Source of the DNA: Flavobacteriaceae bacterium
GTDB lineage: Bacteria; Bacteroidota; Bacteroidia; Flavobacteriales; Flavobacteriaceae
Length of the DNA stretch: 64,000 nucleotides
Assembly: GCA_009926065.1 (NCBI GenBank)
Contig: RFPP01000009.1
Span: 1-64,000, forward strand
Direction of reading: 5' to 3'
Part shown: positions 8,718 through 16,641 of the stretch, in pieces
Position numbering within the stretch: position 1 is the first letter of the stretch
Layout of the letters: each line of letters starts with the position of its first letter
Notes under the pieces: generated by a model
Told to the model about the DNA's origin: nothing
What the model saw: only the letters and a program-made list of their open reading frames with translations
Databases searched by the model: none
Made by a program: the position numbers and the translations under genes

Positions 8718-9896
8718 TTAATATTCAAAAACGCCATATTCAGAGGAAATAGTTAGTTTTTTTACCTCTGATGCTTCTACTCTGCCTACAATTTGAGCGT
8801 CAACGTTGAACGATTTAGAAATTGCTATGATATCATTGGCTACTACTTCAGGAACATACAATTCCATACGGTGGCCACAGTTAAAAACTTGGTACATTTC
8901 CTTCCAATCGGTTCCTGATTGCTCTTGAATCAATTTAAATAATGGGGGTACCGGAAATAAATTGTCTTTTATAACGTGAATATTATCTACAAAGTGCAAC
9001 ACTTTGGTTTGTGCGCCACCACTACAATGCACCATTCCATGAATCGAATCTGAGTTGTATTTAGACAATATCTTTTTGATAATTGGAGCATAAGTACGAG
9101 TTGGCGAAAGTACTAATTTTCCTGCATCTATAGGGGAATTTTCAACAGCATCGGTTAATTTAACTTTGCCTGAATAAACCAATTCGTTAGGAACGGCAGC
9201 ATCAAAACTTTCTGGATATTTATTGGCTAAATAATGATCAAAAACGTCATGTCTTGCAGATGTTAGTCCATTACTTCCCATTCCGCCATTGTAGGTATTT
9301 TCATAGCTTGACTGACCAAAAGAAGCCAATCCAACAATAACATCTCCAGCCTGAATATTGGCATTATCAATTACATCACTGCGCTTCATTCTCGCTGTAA
9401 CTGTTGAATCTACAATAATTGTTCTCACGATATCTCCTACATCAGCAGTTTCACCACCTGTTGAATGTATGGTAACTCCGTAGGTTTTTAATTCAGTAAT
9501 TAATTCTTCTGTTCCGTTGATAATCGCTGAAATAACTTGTGAAGGAATTAGGTTTTTATTTCTTCCTATGGTTGATGATAGCATAATATTATCTGTTGCA
9601 CCTACACACAATAAATCGTCAATATTCATAATTAATGCATCCTGAGCGATGCCTTTCCATACAGAAATATCCCCTGTTTCTTTCCAGTACATATATGCCA
9701 AGGAAGATTTTGTACCCGCTCCGTCAGCATGCATTATCAAACAATATTCATCGTCTTGGGTTAAATAATCTGGGACAATTTTACAAAATGCTTTTGGAAA
9801 TAAACCTTTATCAATGTTTTTAATAGCATTATGAACGTCTTCTTTTGATGCGGAAACACCACGAAGAGCATATCTTTTACTTGTATCTGAACTCAT
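8718..9896 (-). CDS. purM: Phosphoribosylformylglycinamidine cyclo-ligase (AIR synthase)
   Basis: Fifth step of de novo purine synthesis: ATP-dependent ring closure of FGAM to AIR in the cytosol. The 392-residue protein shows the PurM features LIMHADGAGTKSSLA, MNIDDLLCVGAT, STGGETADVGDIVRT and a C-terminal domain with MVHCSGGAQTKVL and FNCGHRMELYVP. It is longer than the roughly 345-residue E. coli enzyme, as expected for the Bacteroidota form. A TATCTTTG element on the minus strand (9917-9924) about 20 bases upstream is a likely -7 box. It stands alone, with no other pur genes nearby. Confidence 0.92.
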   Translation of the reverse strand: MSSDTSKRYALRGVSASKEDVHNAIKNIDKGLFPKAFCKIVPDYLTQDDEYCLIMHADGAGTKSSLAYMYWKETGDISVWKGIAQDALIMNIDDLLCVGATDNIMLSSTIGRNKNLIPSQVISAIINGTEELITELKTYGVTIHSTGGETADVGDIVRTIIVDSTVTARMKRSDVIDNANIQAGDVIVGLASFGQSSYENTYNGGMGSNGLTSARHDVFDHYLANKYPESFDAAVPNELVYSGKVKLTDAVENSPIDAGKLVLSPTRTYAPIIKKILSKYNSDSIHGMVHCSGGAQTKVLHFVDNIHVIKDNLFPVPPLFKLIQEQSGTDWKEMYQVFNCGHRMELYVPEVVANDIIAISKSFNVDAQIVGRVEASEVKKLTISSEYGVFEY

Positions 9897-9959
9897 TTTT
9901 TGAAGTGTAGTTTTTGCAAAGATAATTGGAATTTTGGATGTAAAATTACGATTGTATTT

Positions 9960-10754
9960 TTATTTACTTAAAATCATAATTTCCACTCGACGATTGTCTT
10001 CTTCTTCCTGAGCCGATTTCTCAGGTATAGGGTGTATTGGTCTGGTGGTTCCATATCCCTTAAATGACATTCTGTTTTTATTGATTCCTTTTTTAATTAA
10101 AAACATCCATACGGCTCTAGCTCTAGATACCGAAACATCGTAAACTCCTGGGAGTGTTTGACAACAAATGTGCCCTTGAATCTCAATTTTTAATTTAGGA
10201 TTGTCATTCATTACGCATAATAATTCATACAATACCGGCTCTGAATTAGGTAGCAATCGGGCTGAATTATTAAAAAAATAAAGGTTGTCTAACTTTATAT
10301 GATCCCCAATATTTGATGTTTTCAACGAATTATTTAATTCTTCTAATTTTATTTGTTCTTTTGTTTTTGGTTCTGGAACTTTAATTATTTCATAAATAAC
10401 AATTACTTTTCTATTCTCCGATTGAATTTTCGATTGCTCAAAATCTTTACCAAAACCTTTAATTTCATAATCGGTGTTAATTTTTACATTTCTCTCTTTT
10501 AAGTAGTCATAAACTGTATGAACTCTTTTCCATGAAAGTGAATCATTGTAAACGCTTGTTCCCTTCCAATCACAAAAACCATATATTTTTTTTACTTCAA
10601 TATTTTTGGATGAAGCTACCCAATCTGTTAATTTTTGATTGGCACCCATATTAATATCATATTTATCAAAATCAAAGAATATCTCCAATTTTTCTTGACC
10701 TGCCATTTTAAAAAAATTAAAAAGCAAGATTATAAATAGCAGTTTCAATTTCAT
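9960..10754 (-). CDS. Exported protein with two OmpA-like peptidoglycan-binding domains
   Basis: The 264-residue product has an N-terminal signal sequence (MKLKLLFIILLFNFFKMAGQ) and two OmpA_C-type folds in tandem. The first (about residues 22-130) starts LEIFFDFDKYDINMGANQ and ends in an NRKVIVIYEI strand; the second (about 150-264) has DVSVSRARAVWMFL, GYGTTRPIHP and the closing NRRVEIMIL. The second matches the peptidoglycan-binding pattern well, the first is more divergent. No beta-barrel precedes them. Probably periplasmic and wall-bound; target unknown. A TAACTTTG element on the minus strand at 10781-10788 lies about 27 bases upstream of the start. Confidence 0.82.
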   Translation of the reverse strand: MKLKLLFIILLFNFFKMAGQEKLEIFFDFDKYDINMGANQKLTDWVASSKNIEVKKIYGFCDWKGTSVYNDSLSWKRVHTVYDYLKERNVKINTDYEIKGFGKDFEQSKIQSENRKVIVIYEIIKVPEPKTKEQIKLEELNNSLKTSNIGDHIKLDNLYFFNNSARLLPNSEPVLYELLCVMNDNPKLKIEIQGHICCQTLPGVYDVSVSRARAVWMFLIKKGINKNRMSFKGYGTTRPIHPIPEKSAQEEEDNRRVEIMILSK

Positions 10755-10809
10755 TATCCTAATATTGATTTTAATACTATCAAAGTTATTATTTTTTTTG
10801 TTTAAAAAA

Positions 10810-10836
10810 AACCTGTTTCATTAAGTGAAGCAGGTT
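10810..10836 (-). terminator. Intrinsic terminator of glnN
   Basis: An 11-bp stem (AACCTGTTTCA pairing with TGAAGCAGGTT, one G-U pair) around a five-base loop. On the minus strand it is followed by seven T residues, so it terminates the glutamine synthetase transcript that ends at 10868. Confidence 0.8.
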
Positions 10837-10867
10837 TATAGATTATAACTTTAAAAATAGGATTTTA

Positions 10868-13057
10868 TTATTTGGTAAATAACAATTCTCTGTATTTGGT
10901 TAAAGTCCATATCTCATCATCAACAAGTAACTCCAACTTATCGCAGTGTTCTCTAATCACCTCAAAGAATGGTTTCACTTTATTGCAATAGGCATCTGCC
11001 ATTTCTTGGGCATCTGTAAGAGAATTGGCCTTTTTTCTGGCATTTGTCATTTCCTCTACTTTAGAATTTATTCCTTCTATATGTTTGGAAATTTCTTTGA
11101 TTAATCGGATTTGCTCTTTGGCAATTTTCTCAAATTCAGAACCAAAGATTTCTTTTAATCCTTTCACATTTTCAATTAAGGTGTTTTGGTATCTGATAGC
11201 CGTTGGAATTACATGATTTAAAGTAATATCTCCTAATACTCGTCCTTCAATTTGGATTTTCTTGGTGTATTCTTCTAATTCTATTTCATAACGAGCTTCC
11301 ATTTCAACGTGATTCATAATTTTCATTTCTGAAAATAAATCCAACGCTTGTTTTGAAGCTCTTGCTTTCAAAGCTTCTGGGGTAGTTTTAAAATTACTCA
11401 ATCCGCGTTTTGCCGCTTCTTTTTCCCAAGCTTCACTATACCCGTCGCCTTCAAACAATATATTTTTTGATAATTTAATATATTCTCTCAACACATTGAA
11501 GATAGCGTCGTCTTTTTTCATCCCTTTGGTGTCAATCAATTTATCAACTTCTACTTTGAAATCTTTCAATTGTTTTGCCACTATGGTGTTCAATGTTGTC
11601 ATAGCATTAGAGCAATTTGCTGACGATCCAACAGCTCTAAACTCAAATTTATTCCCAGTAAACGCAAACGGTGAAGTTCTATTTCTATCAGTATTATCCA
11701 ATAATACATCTGGAATTTTACCTACTACGTTCAATTTTAATTCTGTTTTCTCTTCTGGAGATAATTTACCGGTGGTTACTCCTTCCAATTCTGCCAATAC
11801 TTTAGTTAATTGCTCACCAATAAATACCGAAATAATTGCTGGTGGCGCTTCATTGGCTCCTAGCCTATGGTCATTACTTGCTGTTGCTATTGATCCTCGT
11901 AAAAGCGCTTCATAATCGTTTACCGCTTTAATTGTATTGATAAAAAAAGTTAAAAACTGTAAATTACTCATCGGAGTTTTACTCGGACTCAATAAATTTA
12001 CTCCCGTATCGGTTGCCAAAGACCAGTTGTTGTGTTTTCCTGATCCGTTTACTCCCTTGAAGGGTTTTTCATGTAATAACACTTTTAAATCATGACGCTC
12101 GCTCACTTTGTTCATCACATCCATCAATAGGCAATTATGATCTACGGCAAGGTTGGTTTCTTCAAATATTGGTGCCAGCTCAAATTGGTTGGGTGCTACT
12201 TCATTATGACGAGTTTTAACAGGTATTCCAAGCAACATACATTCTTGTTCCAAATCACGCATGAAGGTCAAAGCACGTGTTGGGATTGAACCAAAATAAT
12301 GATCGTCCAATTGTTGACCCTTTGCCGAGGTATGTCCTATTAAGGTTCTACCAGTCATCACTAAATCGGGACGGGAATTAAATAAAGATTTGTCAATCAA
12401 AAAATATTCTTGCTCCCATCCTAATGTTGCTGTAACCTTTTTAACATTTTTATCGAAATACTTACATACATCGGTAGCGGCTTCATCCATCGCCGATAAT
12501 GCTCGTAGTAATGGTATTTTATTATCTAATGCTTCTCCAGTATATGAAATAAATACCGTTGGGATACATAAAGTAGTTCCATATATAAACGCTGGTGAAG
12601 TTGGATCCCAAGCAGTATATCCTCGGGCTTCAAATGTATTTCTAATTCCACCATTTGGAAAACTTGAGGCATCAGGTTCTTGTTGAACCAATTGTGCTCC
12701 TCCAAATTTCTCCACCGGATTACTACCATCATAGGAAGTTTCAAAAAAAGCATCGTGCTTCTCTGCAGTAGTTCCGGTTAAAGGCTGAAACCAATGCGTA
12801 TAATGGGTTACTCCCTTAGTTAAAGCCCATTCTTTCATTCCCATAGCTATGTAATCAGCAATTTTTCGATCTATTTTAGTCCCATATTGAACCGCATCCT
12901 TAACCGCCTTGTAGGCATCTGAGGTTAAAAATTGCTTCATCGCATTGTCATTAAAAACATTTGAACCAAAAATAGTTGACTTTTTATTGGTTTCTTCAAA
13001 CTTAATACTCGTTCTGTTTGCCGCTTCTTTTAGTGATTGAAATCTTAAATTTGCCAT
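10868..13057 (-). CDS. glnN: Glutamine synthetase type III
   Basis: ATP-dependent amination of glutamate to glutamine, the entry point of ammonium assimilation. The 729-residue length and sequence mark the type III (GSIII, GlnN) class typical of Bacteroidota rather than the short GlnA type. Visible signatures include GWEQEYFLIDKSLF, KTRHNEVAPNQFELAP, the ATP-binding segment NGSGKHNNWSLATDTG, LGANEAPPAIISVF and DRNRTSPFAFTGNKFE. It is monocistronic: a terminator follows at 10810-10836 and a 414-base gap lies upstream. That gap holds a TATATTTG box and two direct repeats that may carry nitrogen control. Confidence 0.96.
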   Translation of the reverse strand: MANLRFQSLKEAANRTSIKFEETNKKSTIFGSNVFNDNAMKQFLTSDAYKAVKDAVQYGTKIDRKIADYIAMGMKEWALTKGVTHYTHWFQPLTGTTAEKHDAFFETSYDGSNPVEKFGGAQLVQQEPDASSFPNGGIRNTFEARGYTAWDPTSPAFIYGTTLCIPTVFISYTGEALDNKIPLLRALSAMDEAATDVCKYFDKNVKKVTATLGWEQEYFLIDKSLFNSRPDLVMTGRTLIGHTSAKGQQLDDHYFGSIPTRALTFMRDLEQECMLLGIPVKTRHNEVAPNQFELAPIFEETNLAVDHNCLLMDVMNKVSERHDLKVLLHEKPFKGVNGSGKHNNWSLATDTGVNLLSPSKTPMSNLQFLTFFINTIKAVNDYEALLRGSIATASNDHRLGANEAPPAIISVFIGEQLTKVLAELEGVTTGKLSPEEKTELKLNVVGKIPDVLLDNTDRNRTSPFAFTGNKFEFRAVGSSANCSNAMTTLNTIVAKQLKDFKVEVDKLIDTKGMKKDDAIFNVLREYIKLSKNILFEGDGYSEAWEKEAAKRGLSNFKTTPEALKARASKQALDLFSEMKIMNHVEMEARYEIELEEYTKKIQIEGRVLGDITLNHVIPTAIRYQNTLIENVKGLKEIFGSEFEKIAKEQIRLIKEISKHIEGINSKVEEMTNARKKANSLTDAQEMADAYCNKVKPFFEVIREHCDKLELLVDDEIWTLTKYRELLFTK

Positions 13058-13098
13058 GGAATTTGCTATTTTAATTAGTAATCTGATTCTTTTGCTTG

Positions 13099-13133
13099 CA
13101 AATATATAAAATGTTAGTTTTAAATTTAATCAA
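13099..13133 (-). promoter_or_regulatory. Candidate glnN promoter
   Basis: On the minus strand TATATTTG (plus coordinates 13099-13106) matches the flavobacterial -7 consensus TAnnTTTG, and a TTG (13131-13133) lies 24 bases further upstream, one base beyond the usual 17-23 spacing. This predicts a short 5' leader before the glnN ATG at 13057. The rest of the 13058-13471 gap is very AT-rich and holds the two direct repeats listed separately; I saw no other gene in it. Confidence 0.45.
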
Positions 13134-13172
13134 TATTTTTATTTTTTTTAAAAAAAAATACATTTTTTTGAA

Positions 13173-13242
13173 TTATACCCCCCTAAAAATATAGTTATTA
13201 ACCTTAAAATTATAAATGTTAATATCTTATACCCCCTATTTT
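13173..13242. repeat. Two direct repeats TTATACCCCC(C)TA upstream of glnN
   Basis: Two copies of TTATACCCCC(C)TA begin at 13173 and 13227, 54 bases apart, close to five helical turns. On the glnN strand they read TAGGGGG(G)TATAA. They are the only C/G-rich blocks in a gap that is otherwise almost pure A/T. Their position, 40-110 bases upstream of the candidate promoter, suits operator or activator sites; the regulator is unknown. Confidence 0.5.
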
Positions 13243-13471
13243 TATATATTAATTAAAAAATAAACTATTCTAAACTTAAAATGTTAAAATACATGATTGT
13301 ATTAAAAAACAAGCAGTTTTTAATATCTGTTTGATAAATATTATTCTTACGTTTACCCCGATTAGAAACCATTAAAAATTATTTTATGTCAAAAAAATGC
13401 TACCACAATTGCTTATCTGCAAAAAATCCCTCAGAGAAAATAAATTCGTTTAATTGTAATTCTTTAGTATT

Positions 13472-13816
13472 ATGATCAACATTAAGCGATATAACGGTGA
13501 AGAGGAATTTAAAAAAACTCTCAAATTACTCCCTATAGTTCCAACAAACAACGAAATAGCGGAAAAAACAGGAATGAGTAAAGGCAGTATTTCCAATATT
13601 ATGAATGGAAAAATTTCTCCTTCCAAAAAGTTTATTGACAAATTCAAAATAGGGTTCAATATAGACGATCAAGATTTTAAATACAATTCAACTGAAGACC
13701 CAGATGAATTAAAGGATAAATTAATATCGGTGTATGAAGTTTCATTAATGTCGGCAGAAACAACTATTGAACTGCTTCGGGATAAAATTGACCGTTTAGA
13801 AAAAGAAATGAGCTGA
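13472..13816 (+). CDS. Helix-turn-helix regulator with C-terminal coiled coil
   Basis: A 114-residue protein with a helix-turn-helix in residues about 22-50, where NNEIAEKTGMSKGSISNIMN gives the two helices of an XRE-type reader, followed by a linker and a C-terminal helix (ELLRDKIDRLEKEM) likely to dimerise. It is the first gene of the accessory island and points in the same direction as the next four genes, 125 bases before the GIY-YIG gene. A controller or repressor role for the island is inferred from position. No flavobacterial -7 box was found just upstream. Confidence 0.78.
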   Translation: MINIKRYNGEEEFKKTLKLLPIVPTNNEIAEKTGMSKGSISNIMNGKISPSKKFIDKFKIGFNIDDQDFKYNSTEDPDELKDKLISVYEVSLMSAETTIELLRDKIDRLEKEMS

Positions 13817-13941
13817 GATTGTTTATTCACCAAGTATTAATAATACGGGGTTATGAAGTAAACCATAAGCCAAATAGAACTATCTATTATCAGGGAAACC
13901 GAAAACTGTAAAGAGTAGGTGAAAAATATAAAAATACGATT

Positions 13942-14340
13942 ATGACTAAAATTAGAATTTCAAATAAAGATTTTCATTTTCAAATTCCATCTAAATCAGG
14001 AATTTACAAAATATACTCAATAGATGAAAGAGATAAACCTAAACATTTACAAAGATTATTAGGAATAGACCAAGAAGGTATATTATACATTGGTAAATCT
14101 GAAAATCTTAAAGATAGGGTTCGAATGCTTTGGAGAGTATTACAACCTAATTATAATGCAACCGCACATACATTTGGATTAAATTATAAATCATTACTAT
14201 CTATTCAAACAGAATTTCCGCTAGAAACTTTAGCAATTGAATTTGAAGAAAATGATAATGCTAAAATATTTGAAAAAGAAATATTAGAAAACTATAGACA
14301 GCTATATGGAGAGGTTCCACCATTAAATAGCAGTAAATAA
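13942..14340 (+). CDS. GIY-YIG-like nuclease-fold protein
   Basis: A 132-residue single-domain protein. GIY (residues 20-22) and YIG (49-51) are both present, followed by KSENLKDRVR, which supplies the conserved Arg (59), and a Glu-rich helix EKEILENYRQLYGEVPPLN with candidate catalytic Glu and the terminal Asn. The GIY to YIG distance of 26 residues is longer than the 10-12 usual in homing nucleases, so the loop is expanded. It has no DNA-binding module of its own. It sits five bases upstream of the SIR2-like gene, so the two are almost certainly one transcript. Known GIY-YIG proteins cut DNA; activity here is untested. Confidence 0.75.
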   Translation: MTKIRISNKDFHFQIPSKSGIYKIYSIDERDKPKHLQRLLGIDQEGILYIGKSENLKDRVRMLWRVLQPNYNATAHTFGLNYKSLLSIQTEFPLETLAIEFEENDNAKIFEKEILENYRQLYGEVPPLNSSK

Positions 14341-14345
14341 TTATC

Positions 14346-15461
14346 ATGGCTAATATTACATATTACTTAGGAGCAGGTGCGAGTTTCAATTCAAATCCGA
14401 TTTTAGAAAAACAAGCAGAAATGATGGTTAATGTTGCAAGATTTGAATTAAGAAAAAGATTCTTAATTTCTACAACAGAAAATGATGACACAAGACATTA
14501 TAAATTTAATGATGAAGAATATGAAAGTATTCCAATAGAAAACAAAAAAAAAATTATATGGTATATAGGATATTTTGGAACAAAAGCTAAAGAATATAAT
14601 ACCATTGATACCTATGCAAGGAAATTATTTTTGAATAACGAAATTGAAAAATTAGAGTTATTAAAAATGAGTGTAAGTATTTTTTATGATTTATTTGAAA
14701 ATTTCAAAAAAAGGTATGATTCTAACAATTCATATTCAAAAATTGACAATCGATATAAATCACTATTTTCTTTATTACTAAATAAAGTTGACGAAAACAA
14801 AATTGAGTTAAATAATAATATCAAAATAATTACTTGGAATTATGATCTTCAACTTGAAAAAACATATAAACTTTTTAAAGAAAATGGTGACAATTTAGAC
14901 TACAATCAAATTAATGAGGAATTAAAATTTAAATCAACTAATAACCAAAGTTCAAATGATATATTTCATTTAAATGGATATCACGGTTTTTTATCAAATA
15001 ATTTACCCAATAAAGAAGAACATAATTTTGAAAATACCAAAGATCCTGATAAATTTTGGAAACATCGAGAACTGATATATGATGCTTTAAAAAATGAACA
15101 AATAACATTTAAAAACCATATTAAATATGCTTGGGAGCACAAAACAAATGATGTTTTTTTTGAAAATGTAAAAAAGGTAATGAACAATACTGATGTTTTA
15201 GTAATAATAGGTTATTCATTTCCAGCATTTAATAGAGAAATAGATCAATTACTTTTTGCTAACTTAAAAACCACTTTTAAAAAAATTGTATATCAAGACC
15301 CAAATGGACAGAAATTAATAATTGAAAATCTTTTTAGAAATAAACTTAAAGTTAAGGATAAAATTGAAATTTTAAATTCAGAAAAAGAACTGCTTCAATT
15401 TCATGTACCCAATGATTATTTTATATATGAAGAACCAAAATTTAAAACTCGTATAACATAA
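14346..15461 (+). CDS. SIR2-like (Rossmann NAD-binding) putative defence protein
   Basis: A 371-residue protein with the layout of bacterial SIR2-like defence NADases: a Gly-rich nucleotide loop GAGAS (residues 9-13), a helical insertion with YNTIDTYARKLF, the strand IITWNYD (161-167; the TxNYD motif), FHLNG (207-211) where sirtuins have LHG, and a late strand DVLVIIGYSFPAFNREID (about 282-299). Asn210 occupies the place I would align with the catalytic His, though a His lies at 208 and another at 213. Many such proteins deplete NAD during phage infection. It follows the GIY-YIG gene by five bases and is very AT-rich. A C9 run lies just after its stop. Confidence 0.72.
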   Translation: MANITYYLGAGASFNSNPILEKQAEMMVNVARFELRKRFLISTTENDDTRHYKFNDEEYESIPIENKKKIIWYIGYFGTKAKEYNTIDTYARKLFLNNEIEKLELLKMSVSIFYDLFENFKKRYDSNNSYSKIDNRYKSLFSLLLNKVDENKIELNNNIKIITWNYDLQLEKTYKLFKENGDNLDYNQINEELKFKSTNNQSSNDIFHLNGYHGFLSNNLPNKEEHNFENTKDPDKFWKHRELIYDALKNEQITFKNHIKYAWEHKTNDVFFENVKKVMNNTDVLVIIGYSFPAFNREIDQLLFANLKTTFKKIVYQDPNGQKLIIENLFRNKLKVKDKIEILNSEKELLQFHVPNDYFIYEEPKFKTRIT

Positions 15462-15469
15462 TAATATAA

Positions 15470-15478
15470 CCCCCCCCC
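15470..15478. repeat. C9 homopolymer between SIR2-like and methyltransferase genes
   Basis: Nine consecutive C residues begin nine bases after the SIR2-like stop codon and end 59 bases before the methyltransferase ATG. It is the longest C/G homopolymer I noticed in this AT-rich window. It is intergenic, so length changes would alter promoter or leader spacing rather than a reading frame. Confidence 0.85.
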
Positions 15479-15537
15479 ATTTAAACAATTATTAAATCCC
15501 TCGAAACAATGAATTACAAACCAAACCAATTGCAACA

Positions 15538-16641
15538 ATGGCTGAAAAAACAAAAAACAGCAACTTATCAAAAGCTAAAACAGCAAAAAACGATGAGTTT
15601 TACACACAATTCAACGATATTCAAACAGAAATTAATGCCTATTTAGATTTCAACCCTGATGTTTTTAAAAACAAAACTATCCTACTTCCATGCGATGACC
15701 CCGAATGGAGCAACTTTACAAGGTTTTTCGCTCAGAACTTTGAAAAATTTGGATTAAAAAAACTAATTAGCACCAGTTATGCCGCTGAAAGCAAAGAAGT
15801 CAAAACGGATTACGAACCCACACTTTTTGAAGTTAACGATCCAAAATTTGATGAATACAAAACCCGAAAAAATGGCAAAATTTTTACACTTACAAGAGAT
15901 AAATCAGGGGATGGAATAATAAATGTAGATGATTTAGAATGGGAATATTTAGCGGGAAGTGGCGACTTTAATAGTAATGAGATAAAAAGCCTACGAGACG
16001 AAGCTGACATCATTATTACTAATCCTCCTTTTTCATTGTTTAGAGACTTTTTAGCTTGGATTCTAGAAGCAAATAAGAAATTCGTAATTATTGGCAATAT
16101 GAATGCTATAACATATAAAGAAGTGTTTCCTATAATTAAAAATAATAAAATTTGGCTTGGATTTACAAGTGGAGCAAAACAATATTTAAAACCAGATGGG
16201 ACAATTCAAAAAATGGGGAACACATGTTGGTTCACAAATTTGGATCATGGAAAACGACATCAACCCTTAGAATTAATGACAATAGAGGATAATATAAAAT
16301 TTAGTAAAAAATTAAAAGGTGATAATTACATGAAATATCAAAACCATGATGCTATTGAAGTTCCGTATACAGTCGCTATTCCTATTGATTATAAAGGAGT
16401 TATGGGAGTTCCAATTAGCTTTTTAGACAAATACTCACCTGAACAATTTGAAATTTTATCATGTAATGAACCTTGTATAGATTTAGAAATTCTTAAAAAA
16501 AGTCCTGCTTTTAAAGAATATAAATCAAGACAGATGATGTATGATGGAAAATTATGCCAGAAAACTTATCATAGAGTATTTATTAAGCACAGAAACATAA
16601 GAAATAATGAGAACAACACTACAAACAAATATAACAATTAA
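15538..16641 (+). CDS. EcoRI-type adenine-specific DNA methyltransferase
   Basis: Predicted N6-adenine methyltransferase of the M.EcoRI family, which methylates one adenine in a short recognition site using S-adenosylmethionine. The 367-residue protein has the family start [15 protein letters not shown] (residues about 18-32), the segment [18 protein letters not shown] (about 49-66) and the catalytic motif NPPF (162-165). The frame is closed by a stop at 15493, and 15538 is the first ATG. No EcoRI-like endonuclease is present. Instead its end overlaps the DUF262-HNH gene by 35 bases, suggesting the two proteins work together. The recognition sequence cannot be predicted. Confidence 0.88.
   Translation: MAEKTKNSNLSKAKTAKNDEFYTQFNDIQTEINAYLDFNPDVFKNKTILLPCDDPEWSNFTRFFAQNFEKFGLKKLISTSYAAESKEVKTDYEPTLFEVNDPKFDEYKTRKNGKIFTLTRDKSGDGIINVDDLEWEYLAGSGDFNSNEIKSLRDEADIIITNPPFSLFRDFLAWILEANKKFVIIGNMNAITYKEVFPIIKNNKIWLGFTSGAKQYLKPDGTIQKMGNTCWFTNLDHGKRHQPLELMTIEDNIKFSKKLKGDNYMKYQNHDAIEVPYTVAIPIDYKGVMGVPISFLDKYSPEQFEILSCNEPCIDLEILKKSPAFKEYKSRQMMYDGKLCQKTYHRVFIKHRNIRNNENNTTNKYNN

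Noticed and set aside
11496..11915. 139-codon open frame antisense to glnN, and similar long antisense frames elsewhere
   Set aside because: These mirror strongly coding genes, lack recognisable domains and start signals, and are side effects of codon bias.
13386..13475. 29-codon open frame with four Cys, its TGA overlapping the ATG of the HTH gene
   Set aside because: The ATGA overlap is suggestive, but the frame is short, has no recognisable domain and no promoter; chance in AT-rich DNA is likely.
15509..15646. 45-codon frame [15 protein letters not shown]... overlapping the methyltransferase start
   Set aside because: Most of it is the out-of-frame reading of the methyltransferase N-terminus, and no family resemblance was seen.
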